NCBI GenBank assembly: GCA_038244815.1
Contig: JBBRTB010000037.1
Coordinates: 1 to 34,277, forward strand
DNA: 34,277 nt
DNA from: DASVHS01 sp038244815
GTDB lineage: Bacteria; Acidobacteriota; Thermoanaerobaculia; Gp7-AA8
Direction of reading: 5' to 3'
This document shows positions 1 through 8,482 of the stretch, piece by piece. The notes beneath the pieces are model-generated. The model saw only the letters and a list, made by a program, of their open reading frames with translations. It had not been told where the DNA came from and searched no databases. The translations under genes and the position numbers were made by a program. Position 1 is the first letter of the stretch, and every line of letters begins with the position of its first letter.

Positions 1-59
1 CCAATCAGACTTGCACGCTCATCCTCGCTCAACCGAACGATGTACCTCTTTTCCGACAT
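1..59 (-). CDS. IS630-type transposase, N-terminal fragment cut by the window edge
   Basis: An ATG at 59 on the minus strand opens a frame that leaves the window after about 20 codons. It starts MSEKRYIVRLSEDERASLIG. From memory this resembles the N-terminus of IS630/Tc1-type transposases, where a YIVRLSxxER stretch precedes the helix-turn-helix. The DDE catalytic domain would lie outside the window. The 100 bases to the right (60-160) carry no gene I can support and should contain the element's end, but I could not identify a terminal repeat with certainty. The call rests on a short match, so confidence is moderate. Confidence 0.5.
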   Translation of the reverse strand, partial: MSEKRYIVRLSEDERASLI

Positions 60-160
60 GGCTCGCCCTCCCTCACACTCGTTGCCAATTTCGGTCAACT
101 CAACTTCACTCAGTCTAGCAAGCTTGAACGTGCACTAGGGCACTCCGCCACCACGGCTTG

Positions 161-967
161 CTACGGAGCGAGGGTTCCGGCGACGGCCATGTCCGACCAG
201 GCATCGCCGGTCGTGTCGTTGACGGTCGACGAGTACGCGGTCCAGAAATTGGAGTGCGTGCCCGACGCTGTCGTGTTCCGCACCTGGATCTGCGTCGAAA
301 CCGGAAGACCATCGCCGACGGAGACCTGCTGCATCGACATCGGCGGAATCGTGACGGTCTTCGCCGGCGGAACCGGCGGCGCCGAGACGACGGATACGAC
401 AAATGTCTGCGCGTTGACCGGATCGAGGTTCACGATGCCGACGTTGACGCGGTAGTTCGTGGCGTTGTCCGCGCCCCCCACACCGAACAGAGCGGCGATC
501 TGCGTGTTGATCGTGCTCGTCGGAATGGCCGGAAAGCTCTGCGAGACCGCCCCCAGGGCGTTCGGCTGCGGCGACCAGATGCGGGCGTAAACGCTGAGCA
601 ATGCCGTCGAATCAATACCGCCGCCGCTGGCCAGGCCGGTGACCACGATCGAGCCGAGACCGGAGGTCTCCAGGTATTGGGCGACGAAGTCGGCCGAGCG
701 GATACCCGACAGCGCCGGAATCGTGATGGTCTTCGTCACATTCGTGCCGCCCGAGTCCGCCTGTGGCAGCCATTGCAGCGAAACGGTCTGGTCGTGCGAC
801 ATCAGATTGAGAATAGTGATGTCCGAGCGGAAGAACGTGCCGTTCGCTCCGGCCGTGCTGCCGGCCGCGGGGATCAGAACCTGCGACGCGGCTCCAACCG
901 GCTGGACGACCGCGGCGAACAAGCTGCTGCTGAATAGAAAGAGCGCGAGAACAAAAAATCGTTTCAT
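161..967 (-). CDS. Secreted protein of unknown function
   Basis: A 268-residue protein with a clear Sec signal peptide: MKR, then a hydrophobic run to about residue 18 (FFVLALFLFSSSLFA), followed by AVVQPVGA. The mature part is rich in Thr, Ser, Val and Ala, with alternating hydrophobic residues that suggest beta-sandwich structure. It has no cysteine and no catalytic motif I recognise. Segments such as SDITILNL and VNVGIVNL look like two related beta repeats. The ATG at 967 has no good Shine-Dalgarno sequence, but it sits exactly at the signal peptide, which supports the start. I know this style of extracellular protein from Acidobacteriota-like genomes but cannot name a function. Confidence 0.75.
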   Translation of the reverse strand: MKRFFVLALFLFSSSLFAAVVQPVGAASQVLIPAAGSTAGANGTFFRSDITILNLMSHDQTVSLQWLPQADSGGTNVTKTITIPALSGIRSADFVAQYLETSGLGSIVVTGLASGGGIDSTALLSVYARIWSPQPNALGAVSQSFPAIPTSTINTQIAALFGVGGADNATNYRVNVGIVNLDPVNAQTFVVSVVSAPPVPPAKTVTIPPMSMQQVSVGDGLPVSTQIQVRNTTASGTHSNFWTAYSSTVNDTTGDAWSDMAVAGTLAP

Positions 968-1016
968 GCCGTGACGCGAAGCGCGACACGTGCCAGTTTG
1001 GCTCCCTGGTGGCTCC

Positions 1017-1529
1017 CTAGAAGGGGCGCAGCAGGACCGAAGCGGTCGCGTCCGCTACAAACATCCGGCTTACCCCGGCCTCGCTGTACGCCCAGTCGTG
1101 ACTGATCCCGGTGACCATGAGCGAGTCGTCCGGGCAGAGCTCGCCGAGGGCGCGACCGAGGGTCTGTACGTCGGTGCGGTCGTCGGAGCGGATGACGAAC
1201 GTCGACTCGAACGGCAGGTCGACGACGGTGCCCAGCCGCTCCAGCGCCTCGTGCAGGTCGGAGTAGTCGGCGTCGACGGTCAGGCTGTGACGCACCAGCA
1301 GGAAGTCGCGCGATGTAGTGAACTGGGTGCACGCCACGATCAGTCTGGCCTCGGCTCCGATATGCGAGCGCAGGTAGCGGATCAGCGGCGCGGAGTGCCG
1401 CCCCTCGGGCAACCAGACGCACCAGCTCTCATCGAAATTCGGGTCGGCGCCGAGCCTGGCCAGTGCCGAGGAAACCTCGGCGTTGAGATCGCCTTCGTAG
1501 CAGATCTGGAACAGCTTGATCTCCCCCAT
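1017..1529 (-). CDS. Hypothetical cytoplasmic protein, 170 aa
   Basis: The protein starts MGEIKLFQICYEGDLNAEV behind a GGGAGG ribosome site about 5 bases before the ATG. There is no signal peptide or membrane helix. It contains predicted alpha/beta segments (ARLIVACTQF, DSLMVTGISHDW) and ends FVADATASVLLRPF. I do not recognise a family. It lies on the same strand as the zinc-ribbon gene upstream and the secreted protein gene downstream, with gaps of about 50-65 bases, so cotranscription is possible. The strong ribosome site and coherent amino-acid composition make it a real gene. Confidence 0.7.
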   Translation of the reverse strand: MGEIKLFQICYEGDLNAEVSSALARLGADPNFDESWCVWLPEGRHSAPLIRYLRSHIGAEARLIVACTQFTTSRDFLLVRHSLTVDADYSDLHEALERLGTVVDLPFESTFVIRSDDRTDVQTLGRALGELCPDDSLMVTGISHDWAYSEAGVSRMFVADATASVLLRPF

Positions 1530-1594
1530 CGCACCCTCCCATCGCTGTCCCGTTGGTTGGCGGGATGAAGAATGTTAGCACCCTCGAGGACTGT

Positions 1595-1828
1595 CTAGGC
1601 CGATCGCTTCGCCGAGTAGAACGTCTGCGTGTGGCCGCACTCTCGACACCAGAAGTGAACGGAGTCGCGGCGCGACCATGGATTGGGCGCATCGCAGACC
1701 GGGCAGTGCGTCTCGCGCGGCAGAAACGGACGCTCGCAATGGTCGCAGGCCAGAGGATGGCCTTCCGCATTCCCATCGTCTTCGCAACTGACTTCACTGC
1801 AGTTTGGACAGCGCCAGCACACGGCCAT
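1595..1828 (-). CDS. Small double zinc-ribbon protein
   Basis: A 77-residue protein with ten cysteines. Two CxxC pairs form a first zinc ribbon (C7-C10 with C28-C31) and two more form a second (C42-C45 with C61-C64). C4 and C15 are extra. The CPxC and CxxCGH spacing is typical of rubredoxin-like ribbons that bind one zinc each. Such small proteins usually mediate protein or nucleic-acid contacts; nothing here tells which. The upstream 55 bases (about 1829-1885) are notably AT-rich for this window, which fits a promoter for this gene, though no SD precedes the ATG. Confidence 0.7.
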   Translation of the reverse strand: MAVCWRCPNCSEVSCEDDGNAEGHPLACDHCERPFLPRETHCPVCDAPNPWSRRDSVHFWCRECGHTQTFYSAKRSA

Positions 1829-1886
1829 GCTGGCGTGAAGAATAACATATTGATTAAAGAGTAGAGATTAGAGATGGGAGATTAGA

Positions 1887-3563
1887 TCAACTCCTCGACG
1901 CCGCCTTCGCCCACGAGTCCTTGAGCGTGGCCGTGCGATTGAACACGAGTCGGTCGCTGGTCGAGTCGGCATCGACGGAGAAGTAACCGAGCCGCTCGAA
2001 CTGGTAGTGCGTGAGCGGAGCGGCGCCGCGGACGGACGGCTCGAGCCTGGCATCCTCGATGACCTCGAGAGAATGAGGATTCAGATCGGCGAGAAAATCA
2101 CCGCTGCCCTCCGGGTCCTCGCTCCGGAACAGTCGATCGTACAACCGCACCTCGGCTTCGAAGGCGTGTTCGGCGGAGACCCAGTGCAGCGTCGCTTTGG
2201 GCCTGCGCCCGTCGGGCGCGTCGCCGCCACGTGTGGCCGGGTCGTACGTGGCGTGCAACTCGACGATGTTGCCGCCGTCATCCTTGACCACATCCGTGCA
2301 GATGATGAAGTACGCGGAGCGGAGCCGGACCTCGCGGCCGGGTGCGAAGCGGAAGAACTTCTTCGGCGGATCCTCCATGAAGTCTTCCCGCTCGATGTAG
2401 ATCGTCCTGGTGAAAGGGACCCGCCGCGTGCCCATCGAGGGATCCTCCGGATTGTTCGCCGATTCGAACTCCTCGGTCTGCCGCTCGGGGTAGTTCGTGA
2501 TGATGACCTTAAGCGGCCGCAGCACACCCATCACGCGCGGAGCGATGCGGTTGAGGTCTTCGCGCACGCTGAATTCGAGCAGCGCAACATCGATGACGTT
2601 CTCGCGCCTGGCCACACCCACGCGGTCGCAGAAGTTGCGGATCGAAGCCGGCGTGTAGCCGCGGCGGCGCATTCCGGCCAGCGTCGGCATGCGCGGGTCG
2701 TCCCAGCCGCGCACGTATTTCTCCTCGACCAGACGCAGGAGCTTGCGCTTGCTCGTCACCGTGTAATTGAGGTTGAGCCGGGCGAACTCGATCTGCTCCG
2801 GCTTCGAGGGGACGGGGAGGTTCTCGATCAGCCAGTCGTAGAGCGGGCGGTGATCCTCGAACTCCAGCGTGCACAGCGAGTGGGTCACCCCCTCGATGGC
2901 GTCCGAGGGCGGATGGGCGAAGTCGTACATCGGATAGATGGACCATTTGTCACCGGTGCGGTGATGCGATTCGTGGCGGATGCGGTACAGCACGGGATCG
3001 CGCATGTTCAGATTCGGCGAGGACATGTCGATCTTGGCGCGCAGTACGTGCGCACCGTCGGGGAACTCGCCGGCACGCATGCGGCGGAAGAGGTCCAGGT
3101 TTTCGTCGATGGTGCGGTCGCGGTAAGGACTGTTCCTGCCGGGCTCGGTAAGCGTGCCGCGCAGGGTGCGGATCTCGTCGGCGCTCGAGCTGTCCACGAA
3201 GGCCTTGCCGTCCTTGATGAGAAACTCCGCCCACTCGTAGAGCTGATCGAAGTAGTCGGCGGCGTGGAAGACGTTCTCGCCCCAGGAGAAACCGAGCCAC
3301 TTCACGTCCTCGATGATGGCGTTGGCGTACTCGATGTCCTCCTTGACCGGGTTTGTGTCGTCGAAACGGAGATTGCAATGGCCGCCGTATTCGCCGGCCA
3401 CACCGAAGTTGAGGCAGATCGACTTGGCGTGACCGATATGCAGGTAGCCGTTAGGCTCCGGCGGAAAGCGGGTCACCACCGTCTGGTACCTGCCCCGGCG
3501 CAGATCCTCCTCGATGATCTCCTCGATGAAATTCAGCGAACGGGGGGTTTCTGGCGCGGTCAT
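1887..3563 (-). CDS. glnS: Glutaminyl-tRNA synthetase
   Basis: Class Ic aminoacyl-tRNA synthetase of 558 residues, the usual length of bacterial GlnRS (about 550). It charges tRNA-Gln directly with glutamine using ATP. The class I signature HIGH is present in RFPPEPNGYLHIGHAKSI, and the KMSKS-equivalent loop appears as VTSKRKL. RFDDTNP and the C-terminal anticodon-binding beta-barrel region (IEREDFMEDPPKKFFR, about residue 390 on) match GlnRS rather than the discriminating bacterial GluRS. The start MTAPETPRSLNF at 3563 was chosen over an upstream in-frame start because homology begins there. The gene diverges from the kinase gene, with 80 bases between the two starts. Presence of GlnRS implies that direct glutaminylation operates; gatCAB genes, if any, are outside the window. 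Confidence 0.96.
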   Translation of the reverse strand: MTAPETPRSLNFIEEIIEEDLRRGRYQTVVTRFPPEPNGYLHIGHAKSICLNFGVAGEYGGHCNLRFDDTNPVKEDIEYANAIIEDVKWLGFSWGENVFHAADYFDQLYEWAEFLIKDGKAFVDSSSADEIRTLRGTLTEPGRNSPYRDRTIDENLDLFRRMRAGEFPDGAHVLRAKIDMSSPNLNMRDPVLYRIRHESHHRTGDKWSIYPMYDFAHPPSDAIEGVTHSLCTLEFEDHRPLYDWLIENLPVPSKPEQIEFARLNLNYTVTSKRKLLRLVEEKYVRGWDDPRMPTLAGMRRRGYTPASIRNFCDRVGVARRENVIDVALLEFSVREDLNRIAPRVMGVLRPLKVIITNYPERQTEEFESANNPEDPSMGTRRVPFTRTIYIEREDFMEDPPKKFFRFAPGREVRLRSAYFIICTDVVKDDGGNIVELHATYDPATRGGDAPDGRRPKATLHWVSAEHAFEAEVRLYDRLFRSEDPEGSGDFLADLNPHSLEVIEDARLEPSVRGAAPLTHYQFERLGYFSVDADSTSDRLVFNRTATLKDSWAKAASRS

Positions 3564-3643
3564 GGAAACGGCGGAGTGTAGAACATCCTGATGACGTGGG
3601 CCACAAACGCCGGCCTTGTGGTCTGCTACGATCTGCGAAACCC

Positions 3644-5089
3644 ATGTCCGAAGTCGCCGGCACATTGCCTCCAAACTATGGCCATTACGACGTCGAGTCC
3701 GTTCTGGGACGCGGCGCCATGGGCATGGTGTACCTGGCCAGGGACCGGCGCATCGGGCGGAAGGTCGCTCTCAAGACCGTCCACGTCAACGAGAAGTTCG
3801 ACGACGAGAGCGAGGCCAACGAGTTCTATAAGCGCCTGCAGCGTGAGGCGGAGCTGTGCGGCGCGTTGCAGCATCCCAACATCGTCACGCTGTACGAGCC
3901 GGGATACGAGAACAACGTCATCGCCTGGCTGGCCACCGAATACGTCGAGGGAGAGAACCTCCGCGATCACATGCGCAAACGAAAGCCGCTTCCGCTCGAG
4001 GACGCGCTGCGCATCGCCGAGGGAATCCTGCGCGGCCTGGCATACGCGCACGCCAAGAGCATCGTCCATCGAGACATCAAACCGGCCAACATCCTCATCA
4101 CGCCTCACGGCGACGCCAAGATCGCCGATTTCGGGATCGCCCGGCCCCTCGACTCCAATCTGACCGCGGTCGGGGAGATGCTCGGCACTCCCAGCTATAT
4201 GTCTCCCGAACAGGTGAAGTGCCAGCCGGTAACCGTGCGCTCCGATCTTTTCTCGGTCGGCGCGGTGGTGTACGAGATGCTCTCCGGCATCAAGGCATTC
4301 GGCGCATCGGACGTCACCGGCATCCTCCGCAACGTCGTGGAGATGAATCCGAAGCCGGTGCATGAGGCGAACCCCGAAGTTCCCGCTGCTCTGTCGCCGT
4401 TCGTGGCCCGCCTCTTCGCCAAGAGTCCGGACGACCGCCACGCCTCGGCGGTCGAAGCGCTCGACGAACTGAACCGCATTCGCCAGGAGATGGGGCCGAT
4501 CGCGGCGGCGAAGCCGGAGCTGGCCACGGATCCGATCGAGAGCGGAGTATCGACCCTCGCCGCACGCGCCAGGCAGGGTGAACAGGGTACGGTGCCGCCC
4601 AGCGTGACGGCGCCGGATTACACCGATGCCACCCCGGCATTGGGATCGCGCCCCTCGCTGCTCGATCAGACGGTGCCGCCGGTGGTGTTCTGGATCGTCG
4701 TCGCCGTCGCGGTCGCGCTGCCGGCGTCGTGGGCGACCGCCATTCGAGTCAGAACCGATCCCAGGCCAGCCTTCACGTACACGCAGCCGCAGCTCCGCGC
4801 ATTCGCCGCGAAGAAGCAGCAGTTGCGTGCGGCGCGAGGGCTCGTTCTCGCCGGCAACTTCGAGGAGGGCATCAAAGCCTACGAGGGCTATCTCGTCCGT
4901 TACCCGAACAGCCCGGCGGCGACCGCGGAGCTCGCCGACGCCAGGACCGCGCTCGAAAAAGCGAACACCTCGCGAGCGAAGATGACCGTCACCGCCACGA
5001 AGCCCGTGGAAACGCAGAAAGAGCCCGAGAAGCGGTCGCTCTTCCGCCGCATCTTCCACATCGACCCCCCGAAAAAGAAGAAGCCGTAG
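3644..5089 (+). CDS. Membrane-anchored Hanks-type Ser/Thr protein kinase
   Basis: A 481-residue protein kinase. The glycine loop is LGRGAMGMVY (about 21-30). The ATP-anchoring lysine is K44 in VALK, the catalytic loop HRDIKPANIL has HRD at 142-144, the magnesium-binding DFG is at 162-164, and the activation-segment end is SPE at 187-189. All catalytic residues are present, so it should be active. A single membrane helix follows at about 346-367 (VVFWIVVAVAVALPASW). The C-terminal part, about 385-440, looks like a TPR-type helical pair (GNFEEGIKAYEGYLVRYPN) and would be extracytoplasmic. The tail is basic. The start MSEVAGTLPP was chosen because it directly precedes the kinase fold. It converges on a lone response-regulator gene. 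Confidence 0.93.
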   Translation: MSEVAGTLPPNYGHYDVESVLGRGAMGMVYLARDRRIGRKVALKTVHVNEKFDDESEANEFYKRLQREAELCGALQHPNIVTLYEPGYENNVIAWLATEYVEGENLRDHMRKRKPLPLEDALRIAEGILRGLAYAHAKSIVHRDIKPANILITPHGDAKIADFGIARPLDSNLTAVGEMLGTPSYMSPEQVKCQPVTVRSDLFSVGAVVYEMLSGIKAFGASDVTGILRNVVEMNPKPVHEANPEVPAALSPFVARLFAKSPDDRHASAVEALDELNRIRQEMGPIAAAKPELATDPIESGVSTLAARARQGEQGTVPPSVTAPDYTDATPALGSRPSLLDQTVPPVVFWIVVAVAVALPASWATAIRVRTDPRPAFTYTQPQLRAFAAKKQQLRAARGLVLAGNFEEGIKAYEGYLVRYPNSPAATAELADARTALEKANTSRAKMTVTATKPVETQKEPEKRSLFRRIFHIDPPKKKKP

Positions 5090-5090
5090 C

Positions 5091-5182
5091 GGGGGTCAGA
5101 GCTTCGCTTCGTCACTTTTGCACACCTGGTAGATTTTTCTCTACAGGCATTAGAAAAGTGACGAAGCGAAGCTCTGACCCCC
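5091..5182. repeat. 29-bp perfect inverted repeat between convergent genes
   Basis: The left arm 5091-5119 (begins GGGGGTCAGAGCTTCGC) is the exact reverse complement of the right arm 5154-5182. A 34-base AT-rich spacer separates them. The element starts one base after the kinase stop codon and ends one base before the response-regulator stop codon. The transcript would form a very stable hairpin in both directions and could terminate both genes. The arms begin with GGGGTCAGAG, which resembles repeats I associate with REP/RAYT or MITE-like mobile palindromes. That origin is inference. Confidence 0.85.
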
Positions 5183-5183
5183 T

Positions 5184-5573
5184 CTACGCGCCGGCGCAGA
5201 AGGCGACGGTGTCGCGCAGCTTGGCGTGATCGAAGGGCTTCCGGAACACGGCGCTGACCAGGCCGCGGAAAGGCGTCTCGATCATCGAGTCGGGAACCAG
5301 AGAGGTCGGGGCCGCCGTGATGGCGATGATCGACGGGGGATCATCCGGCCTGGCCAGCTTGAGGCGTTCGATGAACTGCAGCCCGTCGGTGTCCGGCAGC
5401 ATCATGTCGAGCACGATGACCGAGCAGCCGGTTGCCACCGCCTTCTCGATCCCTTCCGCACCCGTCGCTGCCTGCTCGACGCGAAACCGGCCGTCCGCCG
5501 TCAACTCCACGAACAGGAGCTTGCGCAGCATGTCGTTGTCGTCGACGACCAGGACACATGGTTTTTCGGACAC
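5184..5573 (-). CDS. Single-domain response regulator (CheY-like receiver)
   Basis: A stand-alone receiver domain of 129 residues from the GTG at 5573 (MSEKPCVLVVDDND). A TTG four codons upstream (5585) is an alternative start; neither has a strong ribosome site. The acidic pair VVDDND, the phospho-acceptor Asp56 in VIVLDMMLPDTDG, Thr86 in IIAIT and Lys112 in FRKPF are all present, so phosphorylation should work. There is no output domain, so it probably acts by protein contact. No histidine kinase is next to it; the convergent neighbour is a Ser/Thr kinase, and any functional link is unproven. Confidence 0.9.
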   Translation of the reverse strand: MSEKPCVLVVDDNDMLRKLLFVELTADGRFRVEQAATGAEGIEKAVATGCSVIVLDMMLPDTDGLQFIERLKLARPDDPPSIIAITAAPTSLVPDSMIETPFRGLVSAVFRKPFDHAKLRDTVAFCAGA

Positions 5574-5625
5574 GACTGCAGTCAATGTACGCCTGTTCTC
5601 ATCTCCCTCAAAATCGCCGGCCGCG

Positions 5626-8418
5626 TCAATGGAGGAACGGAATGCGCGGCGAGGTGTCCGCGGTCACCGGGAACGTGTCGTTCGTCAGCCACTGCATCAG
5701 CAGATTCGTGAACCATGGGCTGGTCTGGCTTCCGCTCACGCCGCCGGGCAGGCTCGATTGCCCGAGCACACCGCTCCTGGCCATCTCGCCGACGTAGCGC
5801 CGGTTCGGGCCGCTGCCGAACATGAAGCCGTTCACGGTGGTGGCCCGCGGATTGTGCGTCGCTGCGTCGACGGTCTCGTAGCCGCCGTCGACCGACACGC
5901 CCGTCAGCCCCGGCACCGACGGCTGCGGCGGCAGTCCGAACAGCGCGCCGGGCGAGAAGAGCGCGTTGCCCATGAGGTGCGAGAACACGACGCGATGCAG
6001 TTTGCCCCAGCGGTAGTCGCCGAGGTTCGTGGACTTGTTGAAGGCGGGAGCGAAGGCGTCGCCCGACAGCATCGCCACCGCATCGGCGACGCTCTTCAGA
6101 ATGATGATGTCGCGGCGCGCCGGCGCTTCGCTCACGCCGGGAACGTTGAAGAAGTCGATGCCGGACGCTCCCCTTCCCTGCAGAACCGCGAAATGATCGA
6201 GGTGGTAGCGCATCGAAGCCAGCGCCTGCTGGTGCGGCGGAAGAGGCATCATCCCCGCCGCAAGCACACCGTCGATCGTGTTGGCCAGGAAGCGGCTGCG
6301 CCAGGCCGCGTAGATCGTGGCGGCCACGCTGTTGTCGATCTCGGTCTGCGACGGCGTGGAGAGGGCGCCGTTGACGTCGCTGGCGTCGTAGCCTTCGGGA
6401 ATTCCGGTGGGCGTCGAGAAATTCCATTTGGCCAGGCGCGACACGGCCGCGGCAACGACCGGATTGCTTCCCAGCGCCGCCAGAGCGGGGTTCGCGCCGA
6501 TCGCACCCGCGTCGGCCATGGCCGCCTTGATGTACGGCACGAACACTTCGGCGTCGATCAGTACCGTGTCAGCCTGAATGGCCTTCATGTCGCCGGCGGT
6601 CATCTTTCCGGCGGCCAGCTTCTGCCGGATCAGTTGCGTGATCCGTCCGCCGCGGAACCCGTCGTACGACGGGTTGTCGTAGAGGATGCCCCCTCCCACA
6701 CGCGGCGTGTTCAGCGGGTTGTTATCGAGCGACTGTCCGGTGGGATCGTTGTTCGCATTGACGAACCATCCGTTCGACGGATTGACGACCTGGGCCATCT
6801 CCGAGAACGGCAGGATCTCGTAGGGGAGCGCCTGGTTCGGCTGCGGATGCTGCACTGCCAGCCACTCGTTGCCCCCCTGGCCGTTGCGGATGAAGTACGG
6901 CGGCAGACCATTGACCGTGCCGGCCTGCAGGTCTTCACGGATGGGCAGCTCGCCGCTGGTGAAGTATGCGATCGTCCCATCGACATCGGCATAGGCAAAG
7001 TTCTGCGATCCGAAATCGAAGAACTGCAGCGCGGCCTTGAAGTCATCGACGTTTCTGGCCTGGTCGATGAGCATGAACGCCTCGAGCTCGTGCGTCGGAT
7101 AGAAACCGGCGTACTGGAGGCTGAGCGCCACTCCGGTCCTGGCGTCGACCTGGATGATCGGGCCATGGCGCGGAACGATGAGCGTCGCCGGCGGCACGCT
7201 GCCCGAGGCCGGAACGGTGGTGAGGTTATCCTTCACTCCGTCGCCGACTTTGTTCGCACGGAACGTCTGCGGAATGGCCAGCACGGTTTCCTTCTTGCCG
7301 TTGTACAAACTCGAGTAGCCGCTTGGCGAAGCGGGATCGGGAATGAGCTGCTCCTGATAGATGTCGGTGACGTCCATGGGATGGACGGTCGAGCCCCAGG
7401 CGATCCGTTCGTTCTGTCCCTGGATGACGAACGGCGCTCCGGGGAATCCCATGCCGGCGACATTGAGGCGGCCCGGCACGCGCAGTGAGACCGGATAGAA
7501 GTTCGGAGGCGACACCAGCGAGAGGTGCGGGTCGTTGGCGATCAGCGGATTGCCGGTGGTCGTGTTTTTCCCGGCCACCGCCCACTCGTTCGATCCGGCG
7601 TGCTTCTCCTGATCGATGGCCGCGGCCAGCACCGGCACATCACGCACCGTATCGAGATAGCGCTGCGCGAGCTGGAGCGCCTGCGGCTTGAGCCAGGAGG
7701 TATCGAACGTCGCGTCCGCTGCCGCGTTGTTTCGCAGCGGCAGCGTGGAACCGGCGCCGGTGGCGTCGGGAATCGTGGCCGCGCTCGTGAACGGCTGCAG
7801 CCGCCAGGTGTCGTTGAAGAAAAGGGCCTGCCCGTCGAAGCCGGCCACATGGCCCACGCCCTGGTAGGTCAGGAGCGCGACCGTCGGGTCGATGTCGAGA
7901 TCGAACGACAGACCGAACGCGATCAGCTTGCCGACCGCGAGCGAGTCGACGTCGGTCCAGGGCGGGACCTGCGTGATCTCCAGCAGTCCGTACTCCGCCG
8001 GAAGCGCGTGAGTCGAGATGTAGGCATTGACGCCGGCCGAATACGCGGCCAGCTGCGCCCGCGCGTCGGACGACAGCAACGGCAGCGACGCCTCGGCGAC
8101 CCGGCGCAATCCGAACGTGCGCAGTTGCACGTCGTTGCTCAAAGCGGGAGTGCCGAGGATCTCGGCGAGCGTGCCGCTGGCAATGCGCCGGTTCGTGTCC
8201 ATCTCGAAGAAGCGGTCCTGCGCGTGCAGCCAGCCGTTGAGGAAGACGGCGTCGTGCATCGTCAGCGCAAACACGTGCGGGATGCCGTTGCTCTCGCGCG
8301 TCACCATGCCCGGCAGGTCCATCCCCGGCAACTTCGTGAGCTTCCCGTCGGGCAGATCCTGAGCGAAAGCGGAGAACGCGGCGGCGAGCAGCGCGGCGAC
8401 GACGACGGCACGCTTCAT
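5626..8418 (-). CDS. Penicillin acylase family (Ntn-hydrolase) secreted enzyme
   Basis: A 930-residue preproprotein. A signal peptide MKRAVVVAALLAAAFSAFAQ is followed by an alpha-subunit region (RESNGIPHVFA, GWLHAQDRFFEMD), which is the typical substrate-pocket segment. The autoproteolytic site and beta-subunit N-terminus is G275-S276 in GSNEWAVAG, where Ser276 becomes the catalytic N-terminal nucleophile. NDPHLSL and the VIQGQNERIAWGST segment are conserved in the family. Members hydrolyse amide bonds of penicillins, acyl-homoserine lactones or cyclic lipopeptides; the sequence does not show which. The length is on the long side (family 750-850). The start at 8418 has AGGAGG upstream. It diverges from the OmpW-like gene. 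Confidence 0.92.
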   Translation of the reverse strand: MKRAVVVAALLAAAFSAFAQDLPDGKLTKLPGMDLPGMVTRESNGIPHVFALTMHDAVFLNGWLHAQDRFFEMDTNRRIASGTLAEILGTPALSNDVQLRTFGLRRVAEASLPLLSSDARAQLAAYSAGVNAYISTHALPAEYGLLEITQVPPWTDVDSLAVGKLIAFGLSFDLDIDPTVALLTYQGVGHVAGFDGQALFFNDTWRLQPFTSAATIPDATGAGSTLPLRNNAAADATFDTSWLKPQALQLAQRYLDTVRDVPVLAAAIDQEKHAGSNEWAVAGKNTTTGNPLIANDPHLSLVSPPNFYPVSLRVPGRLNVAGMGFPGAPFVIQGQNERIAWGSTVHPMDVTDIYQEQLIPDPASPSGYSSLYNGKKETVLAIPQTFRANKVGDGVKDNLTTVPASGSVPPATLIVPRHGPIIQVDARTGVALSLQYAGFYPTHELEAFMLIDQARNVDDFKAALQFFDFGSQNFAYADVDGTIAYFTSGELPIREDLQAGTVNGLPPYFIRNGQGGNEWLAVQHPQPNQALPYEILPFSEMAQVVNPSNGWFVNANNDPTGQSLDNNPLNTPRVGGGILYDNPSYDGFRGGRITQLIRQKLAAGKMTAGDMKAIQADTVLIDAEVFVPYIKAAMADAGAIGANPALAALGSNPVVAAAVSRLAKWNFSTPTGIPEGYDASDVNGALSTPSQTEIDNSVAATIYAAWRSRFLANTIDGVLAAGMMPLPPHQQALASMRYHLDHFAVLQGRGASGIDFFNVPGVSEAPARRDIIILKSVADAVAMLSGDAFAPAFNKSTNLGDYRWGKLHRVVFSHLMGNALFSPGALFGLPPQPSVPGLTGVSVDGGYETVDAATHNPRATTVNGFMFGSGPNRRYVGEMARSGVLGQSSLPGGVSGSQTSPWFTNLLMQWLTNDTFPVTADTSPRIPFLH

Positions 8419-8429
8419 GAGAATCCTCC

Positions 8430-8475
8430 TTGCACAAGACGTGCGCAGGAGTTTATACATCAGCAGCGCAAGGAG
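8430..8475 (+). promoter_or_regulatory. Candidate promoter and ribosome site for the OmpW-like gene
   Basis: Between the two divergent genes, TTGCAC (8430-8435) and TATACA (8454-8459) are 18 bases apart. They could serve as -35 and -10 boxes. An AAGGAG ribosome site follows at 8470-8475, 7 bases before the ATG. The -35 match is weak, so this is a candidate only. Confidence 0.35.
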
Positions 8476-8482
8476 TGGCCGC

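Noticed and set aside
2007..3581. 524-codon frame opposite glnS
   Set aside because: Shadow of an unmistakable GlnRS gene.
3644..5573. Two-component pair formed by the kinase and the response regulator
   Set aside because: The kinase is of Ser/Thr (Hanks) type and the genes are convergent, not an operon; there is no histidine kinase domain.
5317..7488. 723-codon open frame on the plus strand opposite the penicillin acylase gene
   Set aside because: Arg/His/Val-rich antisense shadow in GC-rich DNA; no domain, while the opposite strand encodes a complete enzyme with signal peptide and catalytic serine.
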